64,000 bases of DNA from Desulfovibrio subterraneus. GTDB taxonomy: Bacteria > Desulfobacterota > Desulfovibrionia > Desulfovibrionales > Desulfovibrionaceae. Of this stretch, positions 26,174-34,947 are shown piece by piece; positions within the stretch are counted from its first letter, which is position 1, and every line of letters starts with the position of its first letter. The stretch spans positions 1,099,574 to 1,163,573 of the forward strand of contig NZ_BLVO01000013.1 of NCBI RefSeq assembly GCF_013340285.1, given 5' to 3'. The notes beneath the pieces are model-generated. The model was not told where the DNA came from and made no database searches. It worked only from the letters and a program-made list of their open reading frames with translations. A program made the translations under genes and the position numbers.

Positions 26174-26460
26174 GGGAATAACAGGACAACGGCAACGCCG
26201 GTTCCATCAGGCTCTACTCTGTCAACGTCATACACACGCCCGTCTACGGTACACACGGTTTCGCGCGTGAAGTCGGCAACGTCGCGATGCTTGCAGGTCA
26301 GTACAGGGCCAGTTGTTTCAAGTTCCAGGCTGCCAAGGGTTGCGAATGCTCCCGGATTATCAAAAATCGCCGCAAAGGTGCGGGCGGGATTCTCTGCCCG
26401 CACCTCTACGGCGAACTCTTCACAGTCCAGGAAGTCGGTAAAGTCTTCCTGCATGGTCAT
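26170..26460 (-). CDS. Head-tail connector, lambda FII-like
   Basis: 96 residues, mostly beta (FTDFLDCEEFAVEVRAENPARTFAAIFD ... VYDVDRVEPDGTGVAVVLL), a pattern of the Gifsy-2/lambda FII connector family. It overlaps the Z-like gene by four bases. Confidence 0.68.
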   Translation of the reverse strand: MTMQEDFTDFLDCEEFAVEVRAENPARTFAAIFDNPGAFATLGSLELETTGPVLTCKHRDVADFTRETVCTVDGRVYDVDRVEPDGTGVAVVLLFP

Positions 26461-26465
26461 GACGA

Positions 26466-26672
26466 CTACTTGCCTGCAGCCCCAGGCTTTGCCTCTTTGG
26501 CCTTGGAATCGTCATACTTCACAGCGCGTTCTCGATGAATAAGGTTTCTCGCCACATCAAGCGGAACAGAAACAACCTTGCCAGGCGTCACCATTTCACC
26601 GTCAATCAGTATAGCGCTCCCTTCTTCCCCGATAGTCTTGATAGTCATGGTCTTTTCGGTCTTACGGGCCAT
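26466..26672 (-). CDS. Small head-region hypothetical protein
   Basis: 68 residues between the capsid gene and the connector. It has a short beta-rich N-terminal half (TIGEEGSAILIDGEMVTPGK) and a Lys/Ala-rich tail. Its position suggests a head-region or completion role, but no activity can be assigned. Confidence 0.55.
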   Translation of the reverse strand: MARKTEKTMTIKTIGEEGSAILIDGEMVTPGKVVSVPLDVARNLIHRERAVKYDDSKAKEAKPGAAGK

Positions 26673-26725
26673 GTTCTACCCCTTATGGTACGGGGCGGTC
26701 ATGCCGCCCCGGTTGTACGTTGTCG

Positions 26726-28594
26726 TTAAACAGTGGTGCCCACGCAGAACGATTCGGCACGGCGGGCCGCAATGTCCACATCCTGCATCGCCACGATGCG
26801 CAGACGGCCCTTTGCACTATGGGTATAGGGGTCCAGAGTCAGTTCCAGGCCACCCCACAGGCCGATAATGAGGTCCGCGAAGTTGCCGAAAAACGCATCT
26901 GCGGCGGCAATCTGGTTGGTAACACCTGCGGTATAGCCGTTGATGGTGTTGCCGGTTTCCCAAATGGTAGCCTCGGTATTGGCAAACTTGGGGGTGGTTT
27001 TGCAGTGTCCGCGCGTCTTGGCGTTGATGAGGTAGGCCATGCTGTTCACATCAGCATCATCGGCGGCAATTTCGCTTTCCATTGCCACCAGTTCGGCAAA
27101 GGTGGGCTTTCCGCTTGCGGCGAACGGCACCGCGTTCACGCCGCTGATATTCTTAATGCCCAGAGGCTCATCGTTGCCGGTTCCATAGAAACCAAGGTTA
27201 TCAACTTTCAGGCCAACAGCCTTTGCCAGGTCGAAGCGAATCAGGGCTTCAACGTCAAGGCTCGACTGCATAAGCAGGCGGCGAGAAACCTCGGACATCG
27301 CGCCTATCGTGGTGGGCGACATTTTCACCTGGCCGAAATCACCCTGAGATTCGGACACATCCGTATCTTCCCCGACAACGTAGCCGGTAGCGCCGGAAAG
27401 CTGTTTCGGAATATCCACGTTACCAACCAGGCCAGCCAATTGCGTACCGTACTGCATGAGCAGAGTGCGACGACGCAGCATTTCAATGAAACTGGATGCC
27501 ATGAGGTCCGTGCTTACCAGGTTGCCACCGTGGGGAGCGGCTGCATTGCCGGTGCTATAGGTACGCTGTAGCGGGGCGCAAAGAACTTCGGGGGGGATGA
27601 TGATACCGCTTGCATCACGTCCCAACCGTTCGGCGGCTGCGGCAGATGCTTCCAGTTCCAGCGCGGCGGCTTCACGAACCTTCTTATTGTGCTGGTTGTT
27701 GGGGTCCAGACAACGCAACACGTTTACAAAGCTGTAGCGCTGCACGTCCTTTTCAGACAGGCCCACGGCCTCGTTTCTCTCGTCCGGGGTGGGCTTCTTG
27801 CTGCGGCCATTCATTTCCTTGAGCAAGAAGCTCTGGAAATCTTCGGGGGTCTTGTTCTCGCGCACGAACTTTTCCGCATCTTCGGGGGCATTGTATTCGC
27901 GCCCGAGAGTAAGAATGGTATCAACGCGGGTACGTTCCGCCTGTACGGCCTTTTCACGCACTGCCTGTTCGTCCATCTGCGGCGCGCCTTCGCCGTGCTT
28001 CTGAGGGGTGCCGGTTCCGGGCATAGTCCTTTCCTCCATGTTAGAAAGCGTATTGATTTCAGGCGCGCCACCAAGGCCGCGCCCAACCCCCACAGACGTA
28101 TCCAGGGGGATGGTTACGAATGAAATTTCAAAGGGTTCCCAATCGGTAGCCCTGTAAACGTCGGTATCGTCATCACGGGTTTCAACCAGTTTGACTTCAT
28201 GGACTTCAAAGCCCACGGAAATATGGCGCAGAATGCCGTCCACAACATCGCGAAACTTCTCCTCCGCGAGAGTGCCCCGACCAAACCGGACTACAGCCCG
28301 CCCCTTGCCGTCCGCGTCGATCCGCGCCGATTCGACAACCGCGATATGGGCGTCTCGGTCATGATTGAACAAAACAGGACCGCCATTATTCAGACGATCC
28401 AGACGCACGGCGGCGCTTGAATGTTCCAGTACCAGGACAGTACGCCACCACTGTTTGATTTCCGCATCACTGGAAAAGGCAACTTCCACCGTGCGCTTTT
28501 CCTCATCCACGGACCGCACGGCATCAATGCGGAAAAACGCCCGAGTGGCTGTAGTCTTGATGCTATCCTTCGTCGGTTTCATCATTTCCGGCAT
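26726..28594 (-). CDS. Prohead protease fused to major capsid protein
   Basis: 622 residues from ATG 28594, which has GAGGAGG nine bases upstream; an in-frame TTG at 28612 is less likely. Residues 1-180 are a prohead protease domain with FNHDRD (His) and HISVGFEV (Ser) motifs. Residues 180-290 form a charged coiled linker that can act as scaffold. Residues 290-620 are HK97-fold capsid (LVSTDLMASSFIEMLRRRTLL, QSSLDVEALIRFDLAKAVG). The protease presumably frees the capsid protein during maturation. It overlaps portal by 32 bp. Confidence 0.9.
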   Translation of the reverse strand: MPEMMKPTKDSIKTTATRAFFRIDAVRSVDEEKRTVEVAFSSDAEIKQWWRTVLVLEHSSAAVRLDRLNNGGPVLFNHDRDAHIAVVESARIDADGKGRAVVRFGRGTLAEEKFRDVVDGILRHISVGFEVHEVKLVETRDDDTDVYRATDWEPFEISFVTIPLDTSVGVGRGLGGAPEINTLSNMEERTMPGTGTPQKHGEGAPQMDEQAVREKAVQAERTRVDTILTLGREYNAPEDAEKFVRENKTPEDFQSFLLKEMNGRSKKPTPDERNEAVGLSEKDVQRYSFVNVLRCLDPNNQHNKKVREAAALELEASAAAAERLGRDASGIIIPPEVLCAPLQRTYSTGNAAAPHGGNLVSTDLMASSFIEMLRRRTLLMQYGTQLAGLVGNVDIPKQLSGATGYVVGEDTDVSESQGDFGQVKMSPTTIGAMSEVSRRLLMQSSLDVEALIRFDLAKAVGLKVDNLGFYGTGNDEPLGIKNISGVNAVPFAASGKPTFAELVAMESEIAADDADVNSMAYLINAKTRGHCKTTPKFANTEATIWETGNTINGYTAGVTNQIAAADAFFGNFADLIIGLWGGLELTLDPYTHSAKGRLRIVAMQDVDIAARRAESFCVGTTV

Positions 28595-30104
28595 CGTCCG
28601 GTACCTCCTCAATTATCGGGGCCGCCTTGGTTGCAGCTTGGGCAATACCCAACGCCCCCCACTTGCGGCGCTCCTCTGCGATTTCGTCAAACACTTCATC
28701 AGGATCACGGCCGCTTTCCCGGATGGATTCAGACACGGACCGCATAAGGCCGTCCTGTTCCGTGCGGTGCGCGTTGGCATCCTTCGCCGGATCAACCCAA
28801 GCCCATCGACGCGGCTGGAAACGGGCGCGCTTGTATTGCCCCACACGCTCAACACGTAACGGGGTAAGACCGATGGTTATAGCCCCGGCCAGCACAGCAA
28901 CGGAAACCCACGCCTCAAATACAGGGCGGATCAGCTTATCAACGAACCATTGTTGCAGGTCCTTCCAGGTTTCACGCTCATCAAGCGCGCCTGCCCGTAA
29001 GCTGGAATAGTTGGCCTTTGAAAGATCGCCGGTCAGGGCAGAATAAGAGACATCAAGCCCGGCAGATGCGGACGTGAGACACGCACGGGTAAAGGTTTCA
29101 AACTCTCCCTGCGGATATTGCGGATTGTATTCCTTGAAGGTGTAGCCAGGCGGGATAACGTCGAACGCACCCGGCTCTGCGGATTCTGGAAAATCCAATT
29201 CGTCCTCATCATCACCCGCCACGTCCACATATTCGGGGTCCGCCTGGAAAAAACCCGACTTGGTAGCCCCAACCCTCGCATTGATTACGGCGGCGGTTTC
29301 ATACCGGGAAAGATGATGCAGACGGGTCAACGAGGTCCCCATCCAGGAAAGGCCGCGCGGCTGCCCGATAAACTCGGGCAAAAAAAGGTGGATCATTTCC
29401 GAAGCCGGTACGCGCTGGTACTTGGCCCCGCTATATGAGAAACCTTCCGCGTAGTCTTCGGCATCCACACGAATATAGAAGGCTACCCGCTTACCTTCCG
29501 GGGTAAATTCAATACCGGCGCGAATGCGGTTCCCGTTACGCAAGTCTTCACGCAGAGACACATCAACGCGGGTCGGGTCGATAAGCTGTAACTGGATTCG
29601 ATACTTGCCATAGTCCCGCCCCTTCAAGATGCGAACAAAGCATTCCCCATCTCGTGCAACAGTCTGAACAACTAAGCCCTGCAACTCTCGCCAGGTAAGC
29701 GTTTCGGTAACCTCGGGCATCAAGCCCCATTCCTTCCACGCTTCTGAAATGGCCTTGCAGGCAAGATCGTCAACGGTTCCATCCGGCTTTAACACCGCTG
29801 GAATCACTTGAACGCCAGCAGCCCCGACAATGTTCTTACGCACCAGGCGCAAGAATTTCTTGCCGTGGTCCATGTTCACTTGGGCATCACGACCACGGGC
29901 ACACAGGGCGCGCCATTCCCGCTCAACGATTGTTACGGGGCTTTCGGGATGTTTGGGCCAGGATTCGTTAAGGCGGCCTCCCTGTGCGGCTTCGTATCCG
30001 CGCAAGGTAATTCGCGGCAACGCCTTACGGGTATGGCGGCGTGGTTCCGGCTGCGGTTCTACGTCTGCGGACCTGCGGCCCCTGAAACGGTCGAAAATAC
30101 CCAT
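28563..30104 (-). CDS. Portal protein, lambda family
   Basis: 513 residues of the lambda-type portal family: LRLVRKNIVGAAGVQVIPAV, GKYRIQLQLIDPTRVDVS, IHLFLPEFIGQPRGLSWMGTSL, and the stalk and crown segments toward residue 400 with ARFQPRRWAWVDPAKD. The dodecameric ring is the DNA gate and head-tail junction. It follows the gpW-like gene by one base. Confidence 0.93.
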   Translation of the reverse strand: MGIFDRFRGRRSADVEPQPEPRRHTRKALPRITLRGYEAAQGGRLNESWPKHPESPVTIVEREWRALCARGRDAQVNMDHGKKFLRLVRKNIVGAAGVQVIPAVLKPDGTVDDLACKAISEAWKEWGLMPEVTETLTWRELQGLVVQTVARDGECFVRILKGRDYGKYRIQLQLIDPTRVDVSLREDLRNGNRIRAGIEFTPEGKRVAFYIRVDAEDYAEGFSYSGAKYQRVPASEMIHLFLPEFIGQPRGLSWMGTSLTRLHHLSRYETAAVINARVGATKSGFFQADPEYVDVAGDDEDELDFPESAEPGAFDVIPPGYTFKEYNPQYPQGEFETFTRACLTSASAGLDVSYSALTGDLSKANYSSLRAGALDERETWKDLQQWFVDKLIRPVFEAWVSVAVLAGAITIGLTPLRVERVGQYKRARFQPRRWAWVDPAKDANAHRTEQDGLMRSVSESIRESGRDPDEVFDEIAEERRKWGALGIAQAATKAAPIIEEVPDDAGNDETDEG

Positions 30105-30610
30105 TAGAGTCGCACCCCTATGGAGCGTATGCCGCCCTTGCCGCGCTGTTTGTTTATGCGGGAGACAAAGAAGGAACGCAGTTTGAGCAGGTCGGCAACG
30201 CTCATACGCTGCAACTCACGGTCTTTGATTTTGTAGCTTTGCTGATCTTTGGTCGCCCTGTTCGCCAGAACGGCGTTGATTGCATCAAGGGCAATTTCGG
30301 CCTCGGTACGGCCGTCGAAAGTTTCCACATCAAGCAGGTTCACCATCACAACCAGTTCGCCATTAAGGGCAACCTGTTGTTCGCTTTCGCGCAGTACGAT
30401 CACCTGCCACCAGTAACGGCCCACGGCCATATCCACAGGCAGGGAAAAATCGAAGCTGTCACCGTTTGCCACACCTTCCACATCATGCTTTGCGCCTCCG
30501 CGAAGGATGAGCGTTGCCGCCCATCCTTCCGAAGGCAGATAGCCGTCCAGTGCAAGGGAACAGGAGACGGATGATCCTCGGTAAATCTGTTTTGGTATGC
30601 TTGGTAACAT
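30104..30610 (-). CDS. Head-joining protein, N-terminal domain fused to gpW-like domain
   Basis: 168 residues. The C-terminal 60 resemble lambda gpW, the head-to-tail joiner (SYKIKDRELQRMSVADLLKLRS). The first 100 residues form a beta-rich domain not usual for gpW, which alone has about 68. It lies between large terminase and portal, the lambda position. Confidence 0.68.
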   Translation of the reverse strand: MLPSIPKQIYRGSSVSCSLALDGYLPSEGWAATLILRGGAKHDVEGVANGDSFDFSLPVDMAVGRYWWQVIVLRESEQQVALNGELVVMVNLLDVETFDGRTEAEIALDAINAVLANRATKDQQSYKIKDRELQRMSVADLLKLRSFFVSRINKQRGKGGIRSIGVRL

Positions 30611-32541
30611 CAGCCCATCACAAAGCTTTCGCGCCGCTTCTTACGGGAACGCAGTTTTACTTTCTTGCGTTTCTGCCCCATTTCCTCCGGCACTTCCTCT
30701 GCACTTTTTGCAGTTTCCGGCATTGTTTCAGGACCGTCGGGCATGGTGGCGGCCTGCTTCGCCAGGCGTTTTTCAAATCGGGCAAAGTTCGGGTTCAGAA
30801 TGAGTAAGGCGGCGTGTGCGTACACCCTGCAATCAAGGGCTTCATTTCGCGGACGGACCTTGAGCCATTCCCGCTTGGGCCACCCCTTCACGTAACGGGT
30901 GACGCACTTTTCTGCGGTCAACTGGCGGAAGTATTCTTCTTCATAGTGGGCAGGCCAATGACAGCGCCCTGGACCGGAACCAGGCAACGCAAGGCGCTTG
31001 TATAAGAGGGTTTTCGCCTGGTCCGTACCAATCGTGAACAGTTCCACAGGGCGACCACTCCGACGGCCCGTCTTGCGCTTGGTAGGTGCGGAGACAATGG
31101 GCACCCCATCACCGCCCTTGCCCTTAATGGCAAACACGCGCTGCCCCTTGCGCTTCTTACAGTAACCGTAGACGGCCTGGGTATTGGCTCCACCCGAGTC
31201 AATGCAGCTACAGGAAATGGAAAGTTCCACCCCGTCCGTGTTGGTCCAGCGCCGGTCAAGAAAATCGTCCAGGGCTTCCCACACTTCCGACTGATCGGGG
31301 TCACCGTAGAGAATAGCTGTTTCCACGGACCAAGATTCTTCACCGTGGCCCCAGGCGACCACCTCCACTTCCAGGCGGTCCGGTTGGGTATCAATGCCTG
31401 CGGTCAGGATGTAAGCGCCAACGGGCACAGCGGCCCCGTATTCCTCCCGACGCTGCATCAGGCCGGTGTCGTCTATGGTTTCGCCTTGTTCTTCCCAGGT
31501 TTCCGCAAGCGAAACGTTGACGAAACTCTGCACGTCTCCCGCATGTTTCTTATCCAGAAAACTCTGGGCAATATCCCGCCATTTACGCCACGGGCTATAA
31601 AACTCGTTCAGATGAAAAGACGCATGCCCCATAAAGGGACGTTCCGCGCGCCACTCGCCAGCCTTGAGCATTGCAGGCTTGTGCTTGTCTTCAATGGTGC
31701 AGCCGCAATGCTCACAAATATAGTACGCAGTATCCGGCCTTGCTGTGCCGTCTGCGTCTGAATCCCATTTGAAATAGGCAAATTGGAAAGTTAGATAGTT
31801 ATTGCAGTGAGGGCACGGCATCCAATACTTGCGTCGGTCACCGGCCAAATAGGATTTTTCAACTCTGGAAAAACCCTTAATGGTGGGGGTACTGGTTTCC
31901 AGCAGCTTGCGGCGGTCACCGAAGGTTGCGGCACGCTGCCACAGCAATTGCACCGGGTCGCCTTCCTCGGTCATGGTGTAACCGTCGATTTCGTCACAGT
32001 TGATAACCGGGGCGGAACGGCCGCGCATGGTGTTGGTTGATCCAGACCAGGAAAACATGAGGAAGCCGCCGGGGTATGACTTCATAAGGGAGTTGTTCAC
32101 ACCATCACGGCCGCGCGGTTTGGCGACCTTATCCCGGATCACGGGAGTATCGCGCAACAGGGGGGTAAGCTTGGTTTCTGTCCAAGTCTTGAGGTCGGAC
32201 TGTGTAGGCTGCATCATCATGCAGCTTTTCGGCTCTTGAGCTATGGCATAGCCAATGCCGTTATTGATAACCTCTGTTTTCCCCGTCTGTGCTGCCCACA
32301 TCAGGGTAATACGGCGTGTCACCCTATCGCCGATACAGTCCATAGGCCCGCGCTGGTACGGGGCATTGTCAGTCCGCCACGGTCCCGGCGTGGCGTTCGC
32401 CTGCCCGATGTGGCGGTACCGATCCGCCCATTCGGAAACGGTCAGGCGTTCAGGTGCTCGAAGGTTTTGAGAGGCTTTGCGAAAGACTTTGCGCAAGCCC
32501 TCCATATTCGACAGGCTTCCGAACTCAATCGGCATCTTCAA
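30610..32541 (-). CDS. Terminase large subunit, GpA family
   Basis: 643 residues. The ATPase domain carries the Walker A-like AQTGKTE (around residue 86) and the Walker B/catalytic region NCDEIDGYT (around residue 170). Zinc-ligand-like pairs (CPHC and CEHC) lie between residues 240 and 290. The nuclease domain contains AGIDTQPDRLEVEVVAWG and a later SCSCIDSGG. It packages DNA with the small subunit. In the lambda gpA family, cutting is at cos sites, so cohesive ends are expected. Confidence 0.95.
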   Translation of the reverse strand: MKMPIEFGSLSNMEGLRKVFRKASQNLRAPERLTVSEWADRYRHIGQANATPGPWRTDNAPYQRGPMDCIGDRVTRRITLMWAAQTGKTEVINNGIGYAIAQEPKSCMMMQPTQSDLKTWTETKLTPLLRDTPVIRDKVAKPRGRDGVNNSLMKSYPGGFLMFSWSGSTNTMRGRSAPVINCDEIDGYTMTEEGDPVQLLWQRAATFGDRRKLLETSTPTIKGFSRVEKSYLAGDRRKYWMPCPHCNNYLTFQFAYFKWDSDADGTARPDTAYYICEHCGCTIEDKHKPAMLKAGEWRAERPFMGHASFHLNEFYSPWRKWRDIAQSFLDKKHAGDVQSFVNVSLAETWEEQGETIDDTGLMQRREEYGAAVPVGAYILTAGIDTQPDRLEVEVVAWGHGEESWSVETAILYGDPDQSEVWEALDDFLDRRWTNTDGVELSISCSCIDSGGANTQAVYGYCKKRKGQRVFAIKGKGGDGVPIVSAPTKRKTGRRSGRPVELFTIGTDQAKTLLYKRLALPGSGPGRCHWPAHYEEEYFRQLTAEKCVTRYVKGWPKREWLKVRPRNEALDCRVYAHAALLILNPNFARFEKRLAKQAATMPDGPETMPETAKSAEEVPEEMGQKRKKVKLRSRKKRRESFVMG

Positions 32542-33079
32542 CCTTCTCCAATAAATCGGCCTCGCTCAGGGCATTCAAGGCGAGGTCAATTTCTTCTTCA
32601 AGGATCACTTTAATTTCGGTTTCATCGTCCGCAGCCATAAGACGCAAGGCGGTGCGTTCCGGTATGGAAAGCAATGCCTGGCGAACCTCGACGAAAGCGG
32701 CCGTCAGGGCGCGTTCCATCTCTTCAATCGGGGCGACCTCGCCGGACAGCTTGGCGGCCTCAATCTCTTTGCAACGCACCTGAGCAACCAAAAGCCGCCG
32801 ATCCAGAACAGCCTTCGGCACTTCGTCGCCAACATCGCCAACGGCCTTTGCTACTGCCCTGTCGGTATGCCACTTCACGCACTCGGCCAGGTCAAACACC
32901 CAGGCGGCCCCCCTGCCCCCTTGCTGAACACACGGCAACCCCTCACGTAAGCGGGTGCGGATCGTGGGCAAAGACAACCCCAGAGCAAGGGCGAGGCCCT
33001 GCATATCCACAGTAGCCCCGCCAACCTGTGTAAAACTCTCCGTTTTTTTCTGTTTTTTCTTTTTCGCTTCTGTCGTCAT
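32525..33079 (-). CDS. Terminase small subunit, Nu1-like
   Basis: 184 residues. The N-terminus is a winged-helix/MerR-like DNA-binding segment (DMQGLALALGLSLPTIRTRLREGLP, then a WVFDLAECVKW), and the C-terminal part is an acidic helical oligomerisation region. It recognises the packaging site and recruits the large subunit. It overlaps large terminase by 17 bp, and repeated motifs just upstream could be its target. Confidence 0.82.
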   Translation of the reverse strand: MTTEAKKKKQKKTESFTQVGGATVDMQGLALALGLSLPTIRTRLREGLPCVQQGGRGAAWVFDLAECVKWHTDRAVAKAVGDVGDEVPKAVLDRRLLVAQVRCKEIEAAKLSGEVAPIEEMERALTAAFVEVRQALLSIPERTALRLMAADDETEIKVILEEEIDLALNALSEADLLEKVEDAD

Positions 33080-33206
33080 TCCAGCCCCTTAACCGGATTC
33101 TCCACATAGTTTTAATGTGAGAAACAGAAAATTGGTTTTGAAATCCACGCACACCGAAAACTCTGAGATGCTAGTGGACCCGCTGTTTACCCCTCCGGGA
33201 AGGACC

Positions 33207-33294
33207 CGTTTAGCGGCGTATAGATGCGTTTAGCGGTGTTTAGCCTTTGAACTGGTTAGTTATTGGGGAATGTTGCGGTTCTAATGCTAAACGC
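33207..33294. repeat. TTTAGC repeats upstream of small terminase (cos/pac candidate)
   Basis: CGTTTAGCGG at 33207-33216 and 33227-33236 (20-bp period), GTTTAGCC at 33238-33245, and inverted GCTAAACGC at 33286-33294. All lie in the 222-bp gap between the Mor-like gene and small terminase, where lambda-like phages place cos. No gene is seen in the gap. Confidence 0.5.
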
Positions 33295-33301
33295 TTGCTG
33301 A

Positions 33302-33658
33302 CTACTGCCGCACATTATTGCAAACCACTGTGTACACTGTCCTTTCTGCCACTCCGATACGGGCCGCAATGGTCGCCGCACTCATCCCCTCACGACGCAT
33401 GGACAGGATGCGTTTATCCCTTTCCGCGCGGATCACGTTCGCGCACTTGGCCATAGGCAAAATGAAGCCGGGAAACTCCTTCGACAGCGCTTCGGCGTGG
33501 GCATCCCCCACCACATCACGCAGCCAATGATCCAACGGCAAACGCTTGGGGATATACAGTGAACGGCACTTGCAGGCTCGGGCCAACGCAAGCGCCCCCT
33601 CTCGGCCTATAATGTCCGCTACAACCTGGGCGGTTTCGGGTAATGCGGCATCGCTCAT
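33302..33658 (-). CDS. Mor-family transcription activator
   Basis: 118 residues matching the Mor/C activator family of phage Mu: N-terminal ETAQVVADIIGREGALALARACK, then LPLDHWLRDVVGDA, and a C-terminal helix-turn-helix (MSAATIAARIGVAERTVYTVV). Such proteins activate middle or late phage promoters as dimers. It lies between holin and terminase, so it may drive the packaging-head-tail genes. The start has AAGGGGTGAAAGG. Confidence 0.88.
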   Translation of the reverse strand: MSDAALPETAQVVADIIGREGALALARACKCRSLYIPKRLPLDHWLRDVVGDAHAEALSKEFPGFILPMAKCANVIRAERDKRILSMRREGMSAATIAARIGVAERTVYTVVCNNVRQ

Positions 33659-33662
33659 CCTT

Positions 33663-34004
33663 TCACCCCTTGTCGGATTTCAAGGTCTTGGCGGCACTGC
33701 ATGCGCGCTCGGCCAGCACGTCCAGCAGCTTGCCACCTGAATAACCGGCGATAGCCGTACCGGAAGATACAGCGGCGGGCGGTATGCCAAGGCTCAACAA
33801 AAGGCCGTGGGCAACCCACCCGGTAAAGCCCGCAATGGCGAGAGATGCCACAACGGCTTTGATGGAGCACGGCGAACCACCACGCAGAAGTTTGATACCA
33901 CCGCCAAGCATGGCTATCAGGACAGGGGGGCACCAGCCCCCCATCCATTGCAAGACGGCACTGAGCCACTGCACGCATGCTTCATAGGTCATGCGCTCGG
34001 GCAT
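33663..34004 (-). CDS. Phage holin
   Basis: 113 residues with three hydrophobic segments (residues 20-35, 45-66 and 70-90), the first in WCPPVLIAMLGGGIKLLRGG and the last with Ser/Gly/Ala-rich SSGTAIAGYSGGKLL. Its topology and position match P2/LydA-type holins. It makes the inner-membrane holes that release endolysin. It overlaps the small gene before it by one base. Confidence 0.72.
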   Translation of the reverse strand: MPERMTYEACVQWLSAVLQWMGGWCPPVLIAMLGGGIKLLRGGSPCSIKAVVASLAIAGFTGWVAHGLLLSLGIPPAAVSSGTAIAGYSGGKLLDVLAERACSAAKTLKSDKG

Positions 34005-34207
34005 TATTCGCCGTCCTGTGCGGTGTTGTCGGGTGAAGGGGTCAGGTCGGGAAGGTTGCGAATATCGGCCGTCTGCCGTTCAAACTCTTCAAGGCTCGGA
34101 ACGGTGTAACCCTCGGCACTGAGGCGCTTTGCCATCCTGTAGCCTTCCATGCCGACTCTCAACGCGGATTCAGCCAGGGCAAGAGCGGTGATAGGATCAA
34201 AGGGCAT
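34004..34207 (-). CDS. Small hypothetical protein in lysis cassette
   Basis: 67 residues, start and stop overlapping both neighbours by one base. It is helical and acidic at the C-terminus (SLEEFERQTADIRNLPDLTPSP), with no membrane segment. It might be an antiholin or structural accessory, but nothing identifies it. Confidence 0.6.
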   Translation of the reverse strand: MPFDPITALALAESALRVGMEGYRMAKRLSAEGYTVPSLEEFERQTADIRNLPDLTPSPDNTAQDGE

Positions 34208-34827
34208 TACTCACCCCCTTTGCTGTAAAGGAAGGATCGCGCCTTGATGAAAAGCGCGGTGCAATCCTGCAAGGCGGTTTCGGCATCGATGCGCAGTTGC
34301 GACCAGTTCGGCGGCTCGGTCCTGGTCCTGGCATAGATCATGGCCGCATCGTCATAGGCCACGATTGCCCGCTTTGCCGTGTCCATCACCGGGGCAACTT
34401 TGGTTTCCAAGAACTGCACCCCATCCGGGGGCAAGGATGCGTGCAGGGAAAGGTATTCATCATGCAGGGCCGCGTACCCGGTATTCAACTCGGTACCGAC
34501 GGCCACCCCCTTGTCATACGGTGCCAGGCCGGAAAGCGCGCACCCGGTCATAGCCGACGGCACCAACAGCAAAAGCAGGATCACGCCCGCCGCTTTGCCT
34601 GTTAGCTTGGGAACTATCTTAACGCTTACGTTCTTCGTTGCCTTGATACGGCCATAAATGGACAACAGGCCGCCAATGCCAACACCGATGGACAGGCCAA
34701 CATCCACCATTTGCGACTGTGCCGCATCGTCCACACTGTACCCCATCGCCATAAGCACGGAGCACAGTATGGAGATGACGACACCCCACACGGTACGCGA
34801 CTGCAACAAATGCTTCGTCTCTTCCAT
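34207..34827 (-). CDS. Two-part membrane/lipobox lysis protein (spanin-like candidate)
   Basis: 206 residues from ATG 34827 (AAAGGATTG site). The N-terminal 65 residues have two membrane helices (VVISILCSVLMAMGYSV, VGLSIGVGIGGLLSIYG). A basic stretch follows, then a second hydrophobic segment leads to a lipobox-like MTGC (around residue 97) and a soluble helical domain. The lipobox and the periplasmic helix suggest an outer-membrane spanin or anchor joined to a holin-like domain. It is the first gene of the late operon. Confidence 0.55.
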   Translation of the reverse strand: MEETKHLLQSRTVWGVVISILCSVLMAMGYSVDDAAQSQMVDVGLSIGVGIGGLLSIYGRIKATKNVSVKIVPKLTGKAAGVILLLLLVPSAMTGCALSGLAPYDKGVAVGTELNTGYAALHDEYLSLHASLPPDGVQFLETKVAPVMDTAKRAIVAYDDAAMIYARTRTEPPNWSQLRIDAETALQDCTALFIKARSFLYSKGGE

Positions 34828-34856
34828 GATCAATCCTTTTGGCTAAATGTTTGCGC

Positions 34857-34890
34857 AAAAACAAAAGGCGCATCTTTAAAAGACGCGCCT
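34857..34890 (-). terminator. Terminator after the Ogr-like gene
   Basis: On the minus strand a 10-bp stem (AGGCGCGTCT / AGATGCGCCT with one G-T) is followed by TTTTGTTTTT. It lies 58 nt after the Ogr-like stop and just upstream of the first lysis gene. Confidence 0.7.
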
Positions 34891-34919
34891 ATAATAGACT
34901 AACACACCGCATTACGCGA

Positions 34920-34941
34920 TGTGCCTACGTGCGTATGCACA
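34920..34941. promoter_or_regulatory. Inverted repeat, possible late-activator site
   Basis: TGTGC-N12-GCACA with perfect five-base arms, about 95 bp before the late operon start. A minus-strand TATTAT (34896-34891) lies about 37 bp from its centre, with no -35 match, as expected for an activated promoter. The terminator at 34857-34890 lies downstream of it and complicates this reading. Confidence 0.35.
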
Positions 34942-34947
34942 TTTTAA

